Source: Chinchilla lanigera
Taxonomy: Eukaryota; Chordata; Mammalia; Rodentia; Chinchillidae
Reading direction: 5' to 3'
NCBI RefSeq assembly: GCF_000276665.1
Contig: NW_004955438.1
Span: 6,271,457 to 6,335,456 of the forward strand
DNA length: 64,000 nt
Under the pieces are notes generated by a model. It did not search any database. It was not told the DNA's origin and saw only the letters and a program-made list of their open reading frames with translations. Within the stretch, counting starts at the first letter, position 1; the number at the start of each line of letters is the position of its first letter. This document shows, piece after piece, positions 23,186-35,250 of the stretch. The position numbers were made by a program, and so were the translations under genes.

Positions 23186-25036
23186 ATGTTATGTCAAAAG
23201 CACATATAAAATGCCAAATCAAATGAGTGGAAAAATGCAGCAGGAAACTTCAGAGTAAAAAGAATGAGAGTCCTTGACTGCTTCAAGAGAGAAAAGTAAT
23301 TTAATAAAAAGAAGTAACTCTCAGGAAGTTATCAAGAAGATGGGATGTTAAAGAAAAATGGAGAAATAACTTTAGAGTTTGGAGAACATATGATTTTAAT
23401 TCTATAATTCCATGGTAAGCTTAGTTGGTTGGTCAAGGGTGATAACAAAGCAAATGTTTTCATTCCTAAGACAGGGCTTTAGATTTGATACTATTGTTTG
23501 AATTGCTATAATGTTCTAGTGATTTGCCATACCACTGATGATAGAGTAATGAACAAAGAAGGCAACATTTCAACTAGATGAATCATATGCTCCATAGACA
23601 GGAGACAGAATTTCAGGAGGAAACAGTGATAGGTAACATAGAAAACATCCTCTTTTTATTATCTTGGAATATTTTTCTCTGTGGATATAAATATCTATAT
23701 CAAATGCTTTTACTCATATTATGATTATCTTAACTTTTTAAAATTTATAACTAACACCAAAAGTAAAAAAATCTTTCAAGTAGGCTAATAGTATGCATGC
23801 GTGCATTCCCTTCATTAATTTTTTATTTAATTCAATCTTTCTGGTTGTGTGACAATGGAAATACTATGAAGTTGCCAATAAATGAGTATTTTTCTTATTT
23901 TGCACACCATTAAGCATCTGCTCCAGATTGTTTACTACTATTTGATTTTGAACAAGTCCTAAGGTAATAAGTGACTGTAATTAAACTAGGGTGGCTCAGT
24001 AATTCTCTATCTGAGTTTACCTCTTTTACTGTAACTATGAGATCTTTTTAAACTCATTGTCTCATCTTTAATGTAATTTGTAGTCTAATATTTTCATTTG
24101 AAAAAATTAGCTCCCAACTTCTCAGAGTAATTCGCTACCAGTTTAGGGTCTGTTTGCTATTTGGGGAGTGCGTGCCTTTCTGTTCCCCACTGAGCTTCAT
24201 AATTGTTACTTGGCATATGAATTCTGGCATGCCTAATCATTGCCCTACACTTTACTCAAGTCCAATTAGCAAACAGCAGTAGTGCAAAGGCTGCTTCTCA
24301 AGTAAATCTCAGAGCCTCCCTCCATGAGTTTTCAAATTTGCAGTGAGCTCACTATAATTATAGCTTTCCATAATTATAAATCATTTGTATCTGTGGAAGA
24401 TTTAATCATGATATAACATTATTTTAGTGTCTCTGAACATAGCCGAGTCCATTGCTTATTAAGGAGCACTGACCCAACTCAGTAAACATTTGCCAGAGGT
24501 TAGCTGATGGGATTCTTACTATTCCAGGCAAAGACATCAGTGAGTTCAAGGAAAACAAAAGCAGCACAGGGCTAAAATTCACCAAAAACCTTTACAAATC
24601 TTAATGGGAAATAATTCAGTAAATGAAAAATACAAGGAAATATCATTGTATATATTTTTCTTATTTCTTGAATCACACTGCTCTGAATATGAGAGAAATT
24701 CTACACTAAAAATAATAACCTTGCAAGAATTACCTGGAAAGATGATCCTGAAAGTTTTACAGATATTATTGGTTTTCAGGGGCGAGAGAGTACAGCTTTG
24801 CAGTGACAAGGTATACACTTCACTCTTCTGTGTCTCCATCTGACCGGGAAACGATGTGATATATAATGAAGACACAAAGAGGTGGTGAAGCACACAGATG
24901 CATATCCTTTCTGTGCATCAGCCATTGAGCATTTAACTCTTGGGCAAATTACTCAACGAAGACAGTAAGTAATAAACAAATGGTAGTTTATTGTTAAATT
25001 CTAAGAAAAGGAGGGTTTTGTAGATTTTAGATTATT
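23186..25036. other. Repeat-poor sequence, possible conserved non-coding element near 24.1-24.6 kb
   Basis: No repeat family recognised. The part 24240-24560 has several homeodomain-type sites (ATAATTATAG, CCATAATTATAAATC, TTTAATCATGATA) in a more mixed background. Regulatory function is only inferred. Confidence 0.35.
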
Positions 25037-25062
25037 GCTCTCTCTCTCACACACACATATAT
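25037..25062. repeat. (TC)n(AC)n microsatellite
   Basis: CTCTCTCTCTCACACACACA followed by TATATG. Confidence 0.9.
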
Positions 25063-25064
25063 GT

Positions 25065-25132
25065 ATTTGGTGGTAGGGATTAAACTCAAGCTTTACACAT
25101 GCTAAGCAAGTTTTCTCCCACCCTAGTTCCTG
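25065..25132 (-). repeat. Old ID-like SINE (antisense)
   Basis: TTTGGTGGTAGGGATTAAAC and ACACATGCTAAGCAAG are the reverse complement of a diverged tRNA-derived ID element. The tail is replaced by the microsatellite just upstream. Confidence 0.7.
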
Positions 25133-25339
25133 ACCTGGCTTACTGCTGCTTAATTTGAATGTATGAGATTCTCAAAGAGCTACATAATTTAAAAAACTAT
25201 GATTTTTTAAAACTATGGAAGCAATATAATACTTTCATATTATCTGTGAAAACTTTCTGTTTTAACCTGGGGATGACTCTTGCTTAACCTTTCACAAAGA
25301 GGGAAACAGCTAAAGGTGAGCACTCACATTTGGCAATCT

Positions 25340-26900
25340 CTATTAAATGAAGACACCGTTGCCGACCTAATGTGATCCCAACCAAATCCCACAAGTTATG
25401 CTGTGAATATTAATGTACTGATACTAAAATTTACATGAGGAGACCCAGCATACCACTAAAGGACAAAACAAAGATCAAACTACTGACATTAACTGATTTC
25501 AAAACTTTGAAAGTATACTAAATTAATCTAGCACAGTACTATTAGAAGAACAGACAAATCAGTGAAAGAGTAGAAAAATAGATACACAAAAATGTAATAC
25601 GTGGATCCTTGTTAGCATGCAGTTATTTGATACTTGCATAAACAATACACTGAAAAAATATAGTCATTTCAATAACGAGTACTGGAACAAGTTGACATTC
25701 ATGTGCAAAAATCCTTAATCTATACACAGATTTTACACCCTTCAAAAAATTTACAGAAAATGAACCATCGACCTCCATGAAAAAAAGGAGAATTATAAAA
25801 CTAGAAAATTGCATATGGGAAAATTTCAAGCAGGGTTCAGTGATCATTCTTTTTTTTTTTTTTTTTTTTTTTTGGTTTTTCTCCGGTACCAGGAACCGAA
25901 CTCACGACCTTGCGCTTGCCAGGCAGGCGCTTTTTGCCGTTGAGCTAAATCCCCAGCCCGATCACTGTTTTTTTGATACAACACTAAAGTCATGCTGCAC
26001 AAAAGAAAGAACTGCTAAGCTGCAGTTTAGTACAACAAAAAGCCACTGGTGCAAGACAGACACCATCAAAACATGAGAAGACAAGCCACAGACTGGCAGA
26101 AAACACTTGCACATGACCTAGGTTATAAATGACAGTTACCCTACTGATACTAAAACTAAAAACAATTAAAAAAAAAAACAACCAGTTTAAAATGAGCAAT
26201 CCATATGAACAAATAGTCCACCAGAAAATAACAGATAGCAGATAGCCATTTGAAAAGATGATCAATAACACATGACATCAGGGAATGATGAATTTGTGAT
26301 TATGTATCTATTATAGGGTGAAAATACAAAATATTAAGACCACCAATGCTAGAAAGATGTGGAGCAAGAGGAACACTCATTCATTGTTGGTGGAAATGTA
26401 AAATTAAACCCATTCAGCAGTTATTTCATTGGTATTTACTAAAATAAGTTGAAAACCTTATGTCTACTCCACACAAAATTCGGAATATTTGGGGCCACTT
26501 TAATAATAATTTCCAACATTTAAAAGGATAAGCAATTTTATATCCATGCAAAGTGATATCAAATGAGCTCTTAAGTTGTGAAAAGACACAAGGGAACTTT
26601 AAATATGTATAACAAAATGAAAAACACCAACCTGAAAAGTCGACATATGGTAAGATTCCAAGTATATGATGTTCTAAAAAAGGCAAAATTATGGAGACAG
26701 TAAAAAGATCAGCAGTTGCTGGTGGTTGGAACAAAGAGGTGGAACACAAAGTATATTCAGGATAGGGAAATTGTTCTGCACTGCCTCAGAGTGTTTGCTA
26801 AACACTGATATACATTTGGAAATGTACACAGAATGCCCAGTACCAAAGTGAACTTTGGAGTCTGGAGATAATTATATCTCAGATTTATCCACTGTAAGGC
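25340..26900 (+). mobile_element. Old L1 LINE fragment, 3' part of ORF2 plus 3' UTR
   Basis: The order of segments follows the end of an ancient mammalian L1: GATCCCAACCAAATCCCACA, a middle with CATGCAAAAATCC-type sequence, GAAAGATGTGGAGCAAGAGG, CATTGTTGGTGGAAATGTAA, and the UTR part with GCAGTTGCTGGTGGTTGG. Many indels and stops show it is dead. An ID SINE interrupts it at 25849-25960. Frames such as 26426-26749 on the minus strand lie inside. Confidence 0.8.
25849..25960 (-). repeat. Well-preserved ID SINE (antisense) inside L1
   Basis: A T run of about 23 is followed by CTCCGGTACCAGGAACCGAA and TGCGCTTGCCAGGCAGGCGC, ending CTAAATCCCCAGCCC. Flanks GATCATT and GATCACT suggest the target duplication. 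Retained CpGs in the body point to a recent copy. It is younger than the L1 it splits. Confidence 0.93.
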
Positions 26901-27414
26901 ATGAATTATGCTGGTGTGAGATATTGACAGTATGTGGGGGGGTCTGTTTCTGTGAGCAAGCAGAGCACAGGAACTCTCTCTTCATACTTTGTGCTCAATA
27001 TTATTATGAAGATAAAATTGTTCTAAACATAACGTCTGTTTTAAAAAGCATTAATATTAATTGACATATTAGGGCAGGTTTAGAGGTTTAACTAAATATC
27101 CCAATGAGTGACAGAGTTGAGGCAATGCTTACATATCTTTTGAATGGCTATGCCAAGCTTTACACTTTGCATAAATGAATGATGAGTTTCTTTATGCCAC
27201 ATTTTGCATAATTATGCCCCAAGTTTAACTAGGCAATGTCAGACTGAATAAGGGGAAAAGTAGACTACAGTGAATCTCTATATTTACGTAGAGGATACTA
27301 TACCTAATCTATTATTATAAATAGATTATTTTCATCTATTGACTTCATTTTGTTTCCTGTTTGGGGACATGTGATTGGACGGAAATGAGAACAACCTGAG
27401 GAGCACTTCTATTT
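26901..27414. other. Unassigned AT-rich sequence
   Basis: No repeat recognised after the L1 end. Confidence 0.45.
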
Positions 27415-27540
27415 GTATACTATGTACCAGATTCAGAGATGCACAGTTTACACATTAGCTCATTTAATTTTACCTTTAATGTACAGATGGGATAAACAGG
27501 CTTTAAACTATATTTTCATTTTACAATCATTGGATTATAT
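27415..27540 (-). repeat. MIR SINE (antisense)
   Basis: ATGTACCAGATTCAGAGATG, CATTAGCTCATTTAATTTTA, GTACAGATGGGATAAACAGG in this order is an antisense MIR. Confidence 0.7.
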
Positions 27541-27554
27541 TACTTGTTTAAATT

Positions 27555-27612
27555 TTCTCCATCCAGCTATGGTGTAAGCACCATAAAGATAGGCATCACA
27601 TTTATTTCTGCT
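27555..27612 (+). repeat. L2 LINE 3' fragment
   Basis: CTCCATCCAGCTATGGTGTA followed by AGCACCATAAAGATAGGCAT resembles the conserved L2 tail segment. Short. Confidence 0.5.
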
Positions 27613-27619
27613 CATCATT

Positions 27620-27746
27620 ATTATTTCTTTTTTGTTTGTTTGCTTTCTTTTGTTTTGTTTTTTGGTACTGGGAATTGAACGCAGGACCTTGCACTTGCCA
27701 GGCAGGTGCTTATGCCACTGAGCTATATCCCTGGCACCTATTATTT
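27620..27746 (-). repeat. ID SINE (antisense)
   Basis: A T-rich tail, then TTTGGTACTGGGAATTGAAC and TTGCACTTGCCAGGCAGGTG, ending GAGCTATATCCCTGGCACC. ATTATTTCTT stands on both sides and is a likely target duplication. Confidence 0.92.
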
Positions 27747-28680
27747 CTTATGTGGATGGCCTTGCCACAGATGAATGTTCAAGACACATTTTATAAATAA
27801 TATATTAATCCGTAGTAATTGCTGGCAATCTTAGTGATGAAATTGCTAAATTTTAGGGATGAAATTATAGTGATGAAATGGCTCTCAGCTATCAGCTGAA
27901 TAGTGATAGTGGACAGCCATTTAATATATAGACATTTCTTCCCAAAAAAGAATATCTAACTTGATGATTTTGATAGTTCATAATGTGGGGATCTATATTA
28001 ATTTTCTATGATGAGAAATACAATTTATTGATCTGAACCAGTTATTTATTTAAAAGAGCTTGCAGTTTTTGTTTTTAATTTTGGATAGGTTTTAGTGTGA
28101 TTTTTTGTAATATAGTACACTTTGTAGACTGAGTCTCTGGCTTCAATAAATTTAGTCCTTTATAACTGAGTTATGCATGTGTTGATTCAAACAACTACAA
28201 GTAGAGTGTGATAGAAATAATTGCATTTGTACTGAACATGTAAAAACTTTTCTTTCTTGTCAGTATTCCCTAAAAAGTTTAATCTAATAAATTCTTACTT
28301 TAGACTAAGTAATCATCACATAATTTAAAGTATTTGCGAGGGTTTGTGTAGGTTACATACAAGTACTATAGCATTTACGCAAGACACTTAGGAATCATCT
28401 ACAAATTCTAGTATTTGACATGGTCCTGGAACCAATCATTCACGGATACTCAGAGGCGGCATTACCTGAAAAATATTTAGTTATGTAGAAGGTCTGGATG
28501 AATTTACATTGATCCTTAGATACATATATACAATGCTTTCTTTAGGGAAGCTGAACCACCCAAAGGGCTGAAGAAAGTAATGTTCCCTTTGGTGAAAGAG
28601 ATCCTGACCACTATTCCTATTCCCAGAGGTACTTTATGGAATCATACAGTATACGGATGAAGGGCCCCATGTTCTTGGCA
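27747..28680. other. Unassigned AT-rich sequence
   Basis: Contains small local repeats around 27838-27880 (TAGTGATGAAAT and variants). No family recognised. Confidence 0.45.
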
Positions 28681-29007
28681 TGCATTATGGTGTAGATCTA
28701 AAATGTCCTCCTGCAAGTCTCACGTTCAGAGGTGGAGCTTGCTTAGAAGACGTGGATCACTGAGACTATGACTGGAAAGGATCTGTTCTTTTCCCTGTCT
28801 CCCCCTTTTTCTGTCTGCTTCCTGGCTGTCACATGGCAAATCACTTTACTCTACCATGCTTTTCTGCAATGCAGTTTCCCCCTTAAAGAAAGCCAATCAT
28901 GGACTGAACCCACTGAAAATGTGAGCCAACATAAACCTCTTCTTCTCTAACTTGCAGGTGTTAGATATTTTGTCCCAGGCACTGGAAAGCTGAGGAATAA
29001 GAAAACA
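28681..29007 (+). mobile_element. MaLR-type LTR
   Basis: Runs from TGCATTATGGTGTAGATC to AATAAGAAAACA. Inside are ATCTAAAATGTCCTCCTGCA, ACATAAACCTCTTCTTCTC and TTAGATATTTTGTCCCAGGC, all in the MaLR order. Flanks (CTTGGCA and CTTGCA) may be a decayed target duplication. Confidence 0.72.
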
Positions 29008-30177
29008 CTTGCAGAGTTTGACTCGGACCGCATTTAGTTTCAAGATTTATTATCCCAATATAATCTAATGGGCCTACCACATTTCATTCTCATATTGAAC
29101 ACATTGATTTCAGTGATTCAGGATAAATTGAGGACCACTGGACTATCCGACTTATACATTTCACAAGTGAGGTTATTTTAATGCTATGAAAAGATGTAAA
29201 ACTCAAATAGGACCTGCATTTCTGACTCTATTGGGTTCTAAGACTGTTTTATTGTAGAAAATAGCATACAACTCCTCATCTACAATTAAGAAAATCCTTC
29301 TGTCTATCATGTCAGAGCTATGATCTCTAAGCTCACTGCAAGTTTACTGGATCTGTAAGATTTACTTTTTAAGGTATCAAGCATTGACCAAGGGTGAGGC
29401 AGTTTTAAGCAAATGAACATGGGTACAACAAATAGACCTAAGCACAATGCAGCTGTGGACAGTAACATGTAAAGAAGAAATAAGGGTTATAGCATGTAAT
29501 GACAAAGAACAATAGAAATACTGTATGTAGATACCCCTAGATACCATACCAGGAACTTCAATTTTCTGTCTGTAAGTACTGTAACTTTCTATTGACCATT
29601 TAGTGAGGAAAGGACCAGCATATAGAAAGAATCCTGGGGCTGCTTCTTCACACATTGTTTTACTGTCTTTTACTGGCATTTCTTAATTGCTCATTCAAGG
29701 AATACTTTCAGTGCCCAATATGCCCTGTCTATTGTAGTTAACCCCCAACATCTTAAAAGACAGAGTATTTGGAAGTGAAGGTAAATACTAGACACTTTCT
29801 AAGGTTAATTGCCAATTACTGAGGATGCTCTTATGGAAAAAAATTGAAAGCAGTACATTTCTCATTTATAGAGTTGTTCGAACATAGCTCAGTCAGGCCA
29901 GGATTTGTTGACCTAAATTCAGGATAGTCTCTTAAAATTCTCCCTGCAGAGAAGAAATCAAGAGAAATGTCACATTTCAAAGGGAAGAGACAAAGAGTTG
30001 TTTTTCCGTTCAGCTGATTGCTAGAACTTTGGCCATAGCAAGCTGGATGAGAGACACTTCCTACTGAATATGTATCTCATGCGGTTCTCTAATGAACCAT
30101 ATTCTAAATGCCTGAAAAGCTGCGAGTCAGTTTTCTTTTTTAAAGAATCTCTGTCAACTGTTATTATTGTTTTTTGC
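29008..30177. other. Unassigned sequence
   Basis: A 100-codon minus-strand frame at 29377-29679 shows no known motif. No repeat recognised. Confidence 0.45.
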
Positions 30178-30270
30178 TTCTTCATTTTTCCATATTGCCG
30201 CCCAACTTTGGTGTGAGCAATGCTCACGGGTGCTGTCTAAAGTGTTTCTTCTCTTCTCTGCTACTTTGGA
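30178..30270 (+). repeat. Local duplicate, copy 1
   Basis: Shares CCCAACTTTGGTGTGAGCA and TGTTTCTTCTC with a second copy at 30730-30812. About 80 bp match with several substitutions and a 5-bp indel. Confidence 0.9.
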
Positions 30271-30729
30271 AATGTTTTCTCAACATATGTTATACTTATA
30301 TGGGAGAAAACAATACATAGTAATTTTTATTTCTTTTTTCATCTGCAAAAATGTATTTTCTAAAAATCTTACTCCAGTAATATGATATTTTTTTAAAAAA
30401 TGTAGCTTTATCTCCCTACATTTCCACTAATATCTTACTTTGCAATATCATTCTACTCAATGGCAGAAAGAAAATATTGGTGAATTTCAGACTCTACCCC
30501 ACGCCCTCCACTTTTCCTTCAATCAGCTTTTTAGTTGAGGTTGTGGGCATTTTTCAGCCTGACATGGGAATAGGAGTATTGTATCGGCTTTCACCATACT
30601 GTGTGCACTGTGAGCTAAGTACCTACGCTTGAGACAAATCAGCCCCTTAGGGTTCTGCTAAGGGCACTGTCATTGCAGTGTGCTAAGGCCCTTGAGCCAT
30701 GCTCTGTGTACCTGCCAAGGACACAAGAA
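30271..30729. other. Unassigned sequence between the two duplicate copies
   Basis: AT-rich at first, then a GC-richer part at 30580-30725. No family recognised. Confidence 0.5.
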
Positions 30730-30812
30730 GCATTTTTTCACATTGCCACCCAACTTTGGTGTGAGCAGTGCTCGTTGGTGCTGTCTAAGGTGTTTCTTCT
30801 CTGCTACTTTAG
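30730..30812 (+). repeat. Local duplicate, copy 2
   Basis: Same segment as 30178-30270, with CACATTGCCACCCAACTTTG at its start. Orientation is the same, and the copies lie about 550 bp apart. Confidence 0.9.
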
Positions 30813-30989
30813 AACTTAGCAGAAATTCTTCTATTGATCCTGAGTCCTGCTAGAGACTCAGAGTTTTCACTTGGACTTATGGGAATGCATGCCTCATAAA
30901 ATCACCATTTCCTCTGCTCCTCCTGCTCTCTCTAGTTGACCTTTTCTACCTAAATGACACCGAAGCAGAGAAAATGAGAATCCTGGCTT

Positions 30990-31100
30990 TTATTTTGTTT
31001 TGTTTTGCTTTTGGGAGTGTATGTATGTGTTATCTGCAACTAAGCACAAAACCTTAACATGGTAGGCAAATGTGCTACCACTTAGCTACATTTTCAGGCC
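30990..31100 (-). repeat. Diverged ID-like SINE (antisense)
   Basis: A TTTTG-rich tail is followed by TGCAACTAAGCACAAAACCT, TGGTAGGCAAATGTGCTACC and TTAGCTACATTTTCAGG. This is a decayed tRNA-derived SINE. Confidence 0.7.
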
Positions 31101-31609
31101 CAATGCTATTTGTTGTTTGTTTGTTTATTTGTTTGAAGCTTTACTTGAGAACTGAGACTCAGGTCTTTTCTATTCTTTGTTAATCTCTGTTATGATGGGT
31201 TTTGTTTTGCCCTTATTAATGGTTAGTACAGTAAGGTGCAAGAGTAACAGAGTTTAACTTTAATTCACATCTTACATTTTTCTCATTGCCTTGGGAAGAG
31301 ACGACAGGCCAAAGTATTTTAATTGTTTTCTTTGATTTTTTTTATTCTCCTTTTCCTGGAGCCATAATATTGGGAATCCGTACAGCTTAAATCTGGGGAA
31401 GCACAGTTTAAATACATATATCTCTATCTATATGTCTATATGTGTAACTAGCTATATATATGATGAGGATGGGGAAAACCTGAAAAGAATGCGTTTCTAC
31501 CTGTGTATATTGAAGAATTTTTCATAGATACTCTAGTTTCAAATGATGGGTAACGTCTTGTATATCATATCTTATATAGTTAAATTTATTAAGAGAAAGG
31601 TCTTTAGGT
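31101..31609. other. Unassigned sequence with TTTG and TA tracts
   Basis: TTTG-rich at 31110-31135 and TATA-rich around 31415-31460. Otherwise not recognised. Confidence 0.5.
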
Positions 31610-31850
31610 GTTTTCTTCATGTTTTAGTATTACCAATAATGCTATAAGAAATGGCCATATAAATTTATCTTTATTCATTTATATGAATATGTATTTTTAT
31701 TTAAATCTCTGGAAATGAAATTCCTGGTTCAATAGATAAATTCATTCTACCTTTTGCCAAAATGCTCCCCAAAGAGGTTGTGTCAATGTAAAATCCCATT
31801 AAGAAAGTGTCAGTTTATATTATTAATAAACCTATATTTTACATAATTAA
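31610..31850 (-). repeat. Old L1 LINE 3' end (antisense)
   Basis: ACCAATAATGCTATAAGAAA, TCTCTGGAAATGAAATTCCT, CCTTTTGCCAAAATGCTCCC and AGAGGTTGTGTCAATGTAAA follow the order of an antisense ancient L1 3' UTR. Confidence 0.75.
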
Positions 31851-32344
31851 TTCCACATATCACAATTTTGACTTTAAGGGAGGCATAGAACATAAAGGAT
31901 GAATTTGACATACACTGCATCTACAGTTGTTTAAAATATTAATGATGACAAGAAAAATCACATTGTATTTCATTTTATAATGAACTTCCCTACAGCATCA
32001 TTTGATGTTAGAAAATACATTAAATCTTGTTCTTGAAAACTTGCGAGAATATAATCTCTCTGTGGCAGAAAGCTGATATAGTGCTTCAGTATATAAATGT
32101 GGTCCAGCCATAGAATAGGGACTTCCTACACACTTTTTGAATAAAAGGATGGATACTGAGTACAAATATAGAACTATAGAACTAACAAAACAATTCTGAT
32201 CCCCAGAAGTGTTACCCAAGCAACATCACATGTGATTCTCCTTACTAAGAAGATTGCCTGAGCAATCTTTGGAGTTCTTGTGCTAGCAATTGCTGATTTA
32301 AATAACACTGAACCCCCAAAATGCATCATGGTAGGAAGTATTTG
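31851..32344. other. Unassigned AT-rich sequence
   Basis: No repeat or exon recognised. Confidence 0.45.
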
Positions 32345-32660
32345 AATAGATGGACCTATGGTCTGAATGTTCTCCATCCACTCACAGATTTTATGTACTG
32401 GAAATGAATCCAGTACTCTTGAGGGGTGAGGCATTAAAAATATGATTAGATCATGGGAGCACTGCCCTGGTAAATAGAGAAATCCCCTTATTGCGGAAGT
32501 GAGTTCCCAATAAAAATGGCGAGCTTCACTTGGTTTTTTCTCTGTCTTGTGTGTGACCAGTTATCCTTCTGAGATATTTTGATGTAGTCATGAGGCCTTT
32601 GCCAGTGTCACGCTTCTCATTGTCTCGGTGTTACATCTGTGAGCCAAAAAGAGTTCCATT
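32345..32660 (+). mobile_element. MLT1-like MaLR LTR
   Basis: CCTATGGTCTGAATGTTCTC at the start, GAGGGGTGAGGCATTAAAAA, then AGATCATGGGAGCACTGCCC and ATAAAAATGGCGAGCTTC, in the order of an MLT1-type LTR. The ends are worn. Confidence 0.7.
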
Positions 32661-32929
32661 AGCTTTAATTTACCCCATGTGTATAGTTTCACCAATTTGT
32701 AGTATTCAGTTATATCAGCAAAAGGAAGGATTAAAATAGGGATTGAAAAACTAAAAGCACAAAATTAACTGTCTCCGGTAGTATTTCACCTCTCCTTCCT
32801 ATATTCTATGCGTGACCTTCCCATTCCCCAACACACAGCTTCCCTGGCATCCTTTTTTGCTTTGGGACAATAGTGACTGTTTGAAAACTGTTATGTGTGT
32901 TAAAATTAAATCTGTCTAAATTTAGCTTT

Positions 32930-33018
32930 TTTGCTAAATTTAGTTTTTTTTTCATATATTTAGGTTTTTTTCATATATTTTTTCATATATATATATATAT
33001 ATATATATATGAAAAATA
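32930..33018. repeat. AT microsatellite with 38-bp perfect palindrome
   Basis: 32979-33016 reads TTTTTC, thirteen AT units, then GAAAAA, a perfect palindrome. Two shorter TTTTTTCATATATTT repeats come before it. Confidence 0.97.
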
Positions 33019-34199
33019 TTTGAAAGAATATTTGTATTTCCTAGATTCTCTTTTGGTTCTATAATACTAATTAATTCCACATCTTTGTCTGTTTAACTGT
33101 GGTTACTTCAGCTTATTCATTCTTATCCTGTGCTTATTCTTCACTATATATCCTGAACTGGTAGGAAAAGAAATCCCAGAAAAACAATTTTAAAAAAATT
33201 ATATAACTGTGTGCTAAAATAAATATGCCTGAATTTCTTTGAAAGTTATTGGAAGAAGGAAAATGATAAGATCTCAAGAAATTCTTCCCTTTTAATACCT
33301 GTACAGAGGACAAGACAGAATGCAATAATGAATTGAACTGGACTGAACTTTAAGAACTAGGCGTGTATTAAACTCTCATCCTCCGTGTACCTTCCAACAT
33401 AGCACATTCATCTTTTCCATACTGAGTTCTTATCATAAAATAAAGCATACTTCTTCTGGGATTGAAGTTAGAATTTATCCATGTGATCTGGGAAAACTAA
33501 AACAAAACTTTTAACTGTTAAAACATAATTTTAAGTGATTCTTGGCCGAGTTATCCTTGGACTGCTTGTTGCAGACAAAGGTAAAGCCAGATGGGGGTCT
33601 AGCTCCCTGTGACACAGGGCACACCAGTAAAGTCTTCCTGGGGATGGGCTGAGTCTAAGTGGGAAGGAGTGGAAATCAGTAGAGACAGCAGTGGGAAAAT
33701 CATCAAATGATAGCGCCACAGCATGCAGACCATAAAACAAGCAAGTGTAAATTGCTTTGTCATGAAAGAAAACAATTAAAAAGCCAAAAATAATTACCAA
33801 AATACAGCTATTAGAAATTTACAAAGAATTGAGTAGAATTCCTGTAAAGGAAAACATCAGTATTTTTGGATATTTTAAAAATAATTAATGTGAAGAAGAG
33901 ATGAATACATTTGAAGTGTATATTCAAGAAATTCTATGTAATAAAACATAAGGAGATAAAGAGATGAAAACTATATTACAACATTTTAAGATATCTGGAC
34001 AGTCAAGCCATGAGGATTTGGAATTTTATTATGGGTTTTGAAAGGAAAAAAACAGGAAGAGTACAGGAGAGGCAACCTGGAAGGGATAATCCATGAGAAA
34101 TTCTTAGATTTAATGAAGAAGATAAATCCCTAGTTCCAGGATTATAATGAATTCTCAGCAAGATAAATACATATGTAATGCATACTTAGTGTGTGAGTT
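33019..34199. other. Unassigned sequence
   Basis: A more mixed-composition part at 33540-33730 holds an 89-codon minus-strand frame with no known motif. Confidence 0.45.
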
Positions 34200-34560
34200 G
34201 TTTACTATGATGTAATAAATTACCTCCGATTATCCCCAAATTTAGTGGCTTATTAAATGCTATTTATTTGTATGCAGTTTCTGTGCATCAGGAATGTATG
34301 GGTTTGTTCCAATCCAACATCTTTCAAAAGATTGCACCCAAGATGTCAACCCAAACCACAGTCATCTGAACTTCTGTGTGGGGCTGGAGGTTCCCTTTCA
34401 AGATCACACGATAGTCTGTTGGACAAGCTTTACTATATAATATCATTTCTAGGAATGTCCTCAGGATGGGAAGAATGATTTCTCACCCAGAGTAGCTAAC
34501 CAAGTAAACACAAGACAGCCTAGTCTGTGGTGAGGCAGCCATATAATCTCACACACTCAG
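34200..34560 (-). mobile_element. ERVL/MaLR-type LTR (antisense), eroded
   Basis: Reads CCAAATTTAGTGGCTTATTA, GCAGTTTCTGTGCATCAGGA, CACAGTCATCTGAACTTCTG and TGGGGCTGGAGGTTCCCTTT in the order of an old antisense LTR of the MLT group. Confidence 0.65.
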
Positions 34561-34659
34561 AAACAGGCAGGAAGATCCCAAGTTTCAGTCTACCCTGAAC
34601 AATCTAATGAGGGCATGTCAAAAATAAAAAAAAAATACATGTTTATATATATATGAAGG

Positions 34660-34745
34660 ACTAGGGACTAAGGAATGTAGCTCAGGGGTAGAATGCTCCT
34701 GAGTTCAAACTAGACTATGGACAAAACAAAAACAACAACAGCAGC
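34660..34745 (+). repeat. ID-like SINE with internal deletion
   Basis: GACTAAGGAATGTAGCTCAG and GGGTAGAATGCTCCTGAGTT join the A-box half directly to the B-box half. A CAACAACAGCAGCAT-type tail follows. Confidence 0.7.
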
Positions 34746-35162
34746 ATCAACAACTACGACCTCAAAGTCACATACACCTATCACATTCTAGTATGTAGTA
34801 GAATTAGAATAGTAACTCCAACCCATATTCACTGAAGGAGTGTTAAAGGTTTGTAGACATATTTTAAAACCACTTCCACTAGATCTGTGGAATAACACAA
34901 CAAAGTGCCCAGGAATCAGACAAAGAATTGAATATAGAAATAAGTACATAAAAGAATTCAGAAGTATATATAAAGAAATGAGATTGCTTCTTTCAAAGAA
35001 AATAAGTTTGAGGACATTTGGATAATATTTTAAAGAGTTAAGAAAAAAGAACTTTTGCTGTAGAATTCACAGCCAGATGAACTCTGGTGCAAACAAAGGT
35101 GAATATTACAAAAGTTTTCAAAGAGAAGACAAGCTGCAAAATTAAGCAACAAAAAATTTCCT

Positions 35163-35250
35163 CAGGGCCAAGGATGCAGTTCAACAGCACAGTGCCTGCT
35201 TGGCAAGCACAAGGACTTGAGTTCAATTTCTGGTACAGAAAAAGAAAAAT
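35163..35250 (+). repeat. ID SINE
   Basis: GGGCCAAGGATGCAGTTCAA, TGCCTGCTTGGCAAGCACAA and GAGTTCAATTTCTGGTACAG, with an A-rich tail. Confidence 0.85.
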
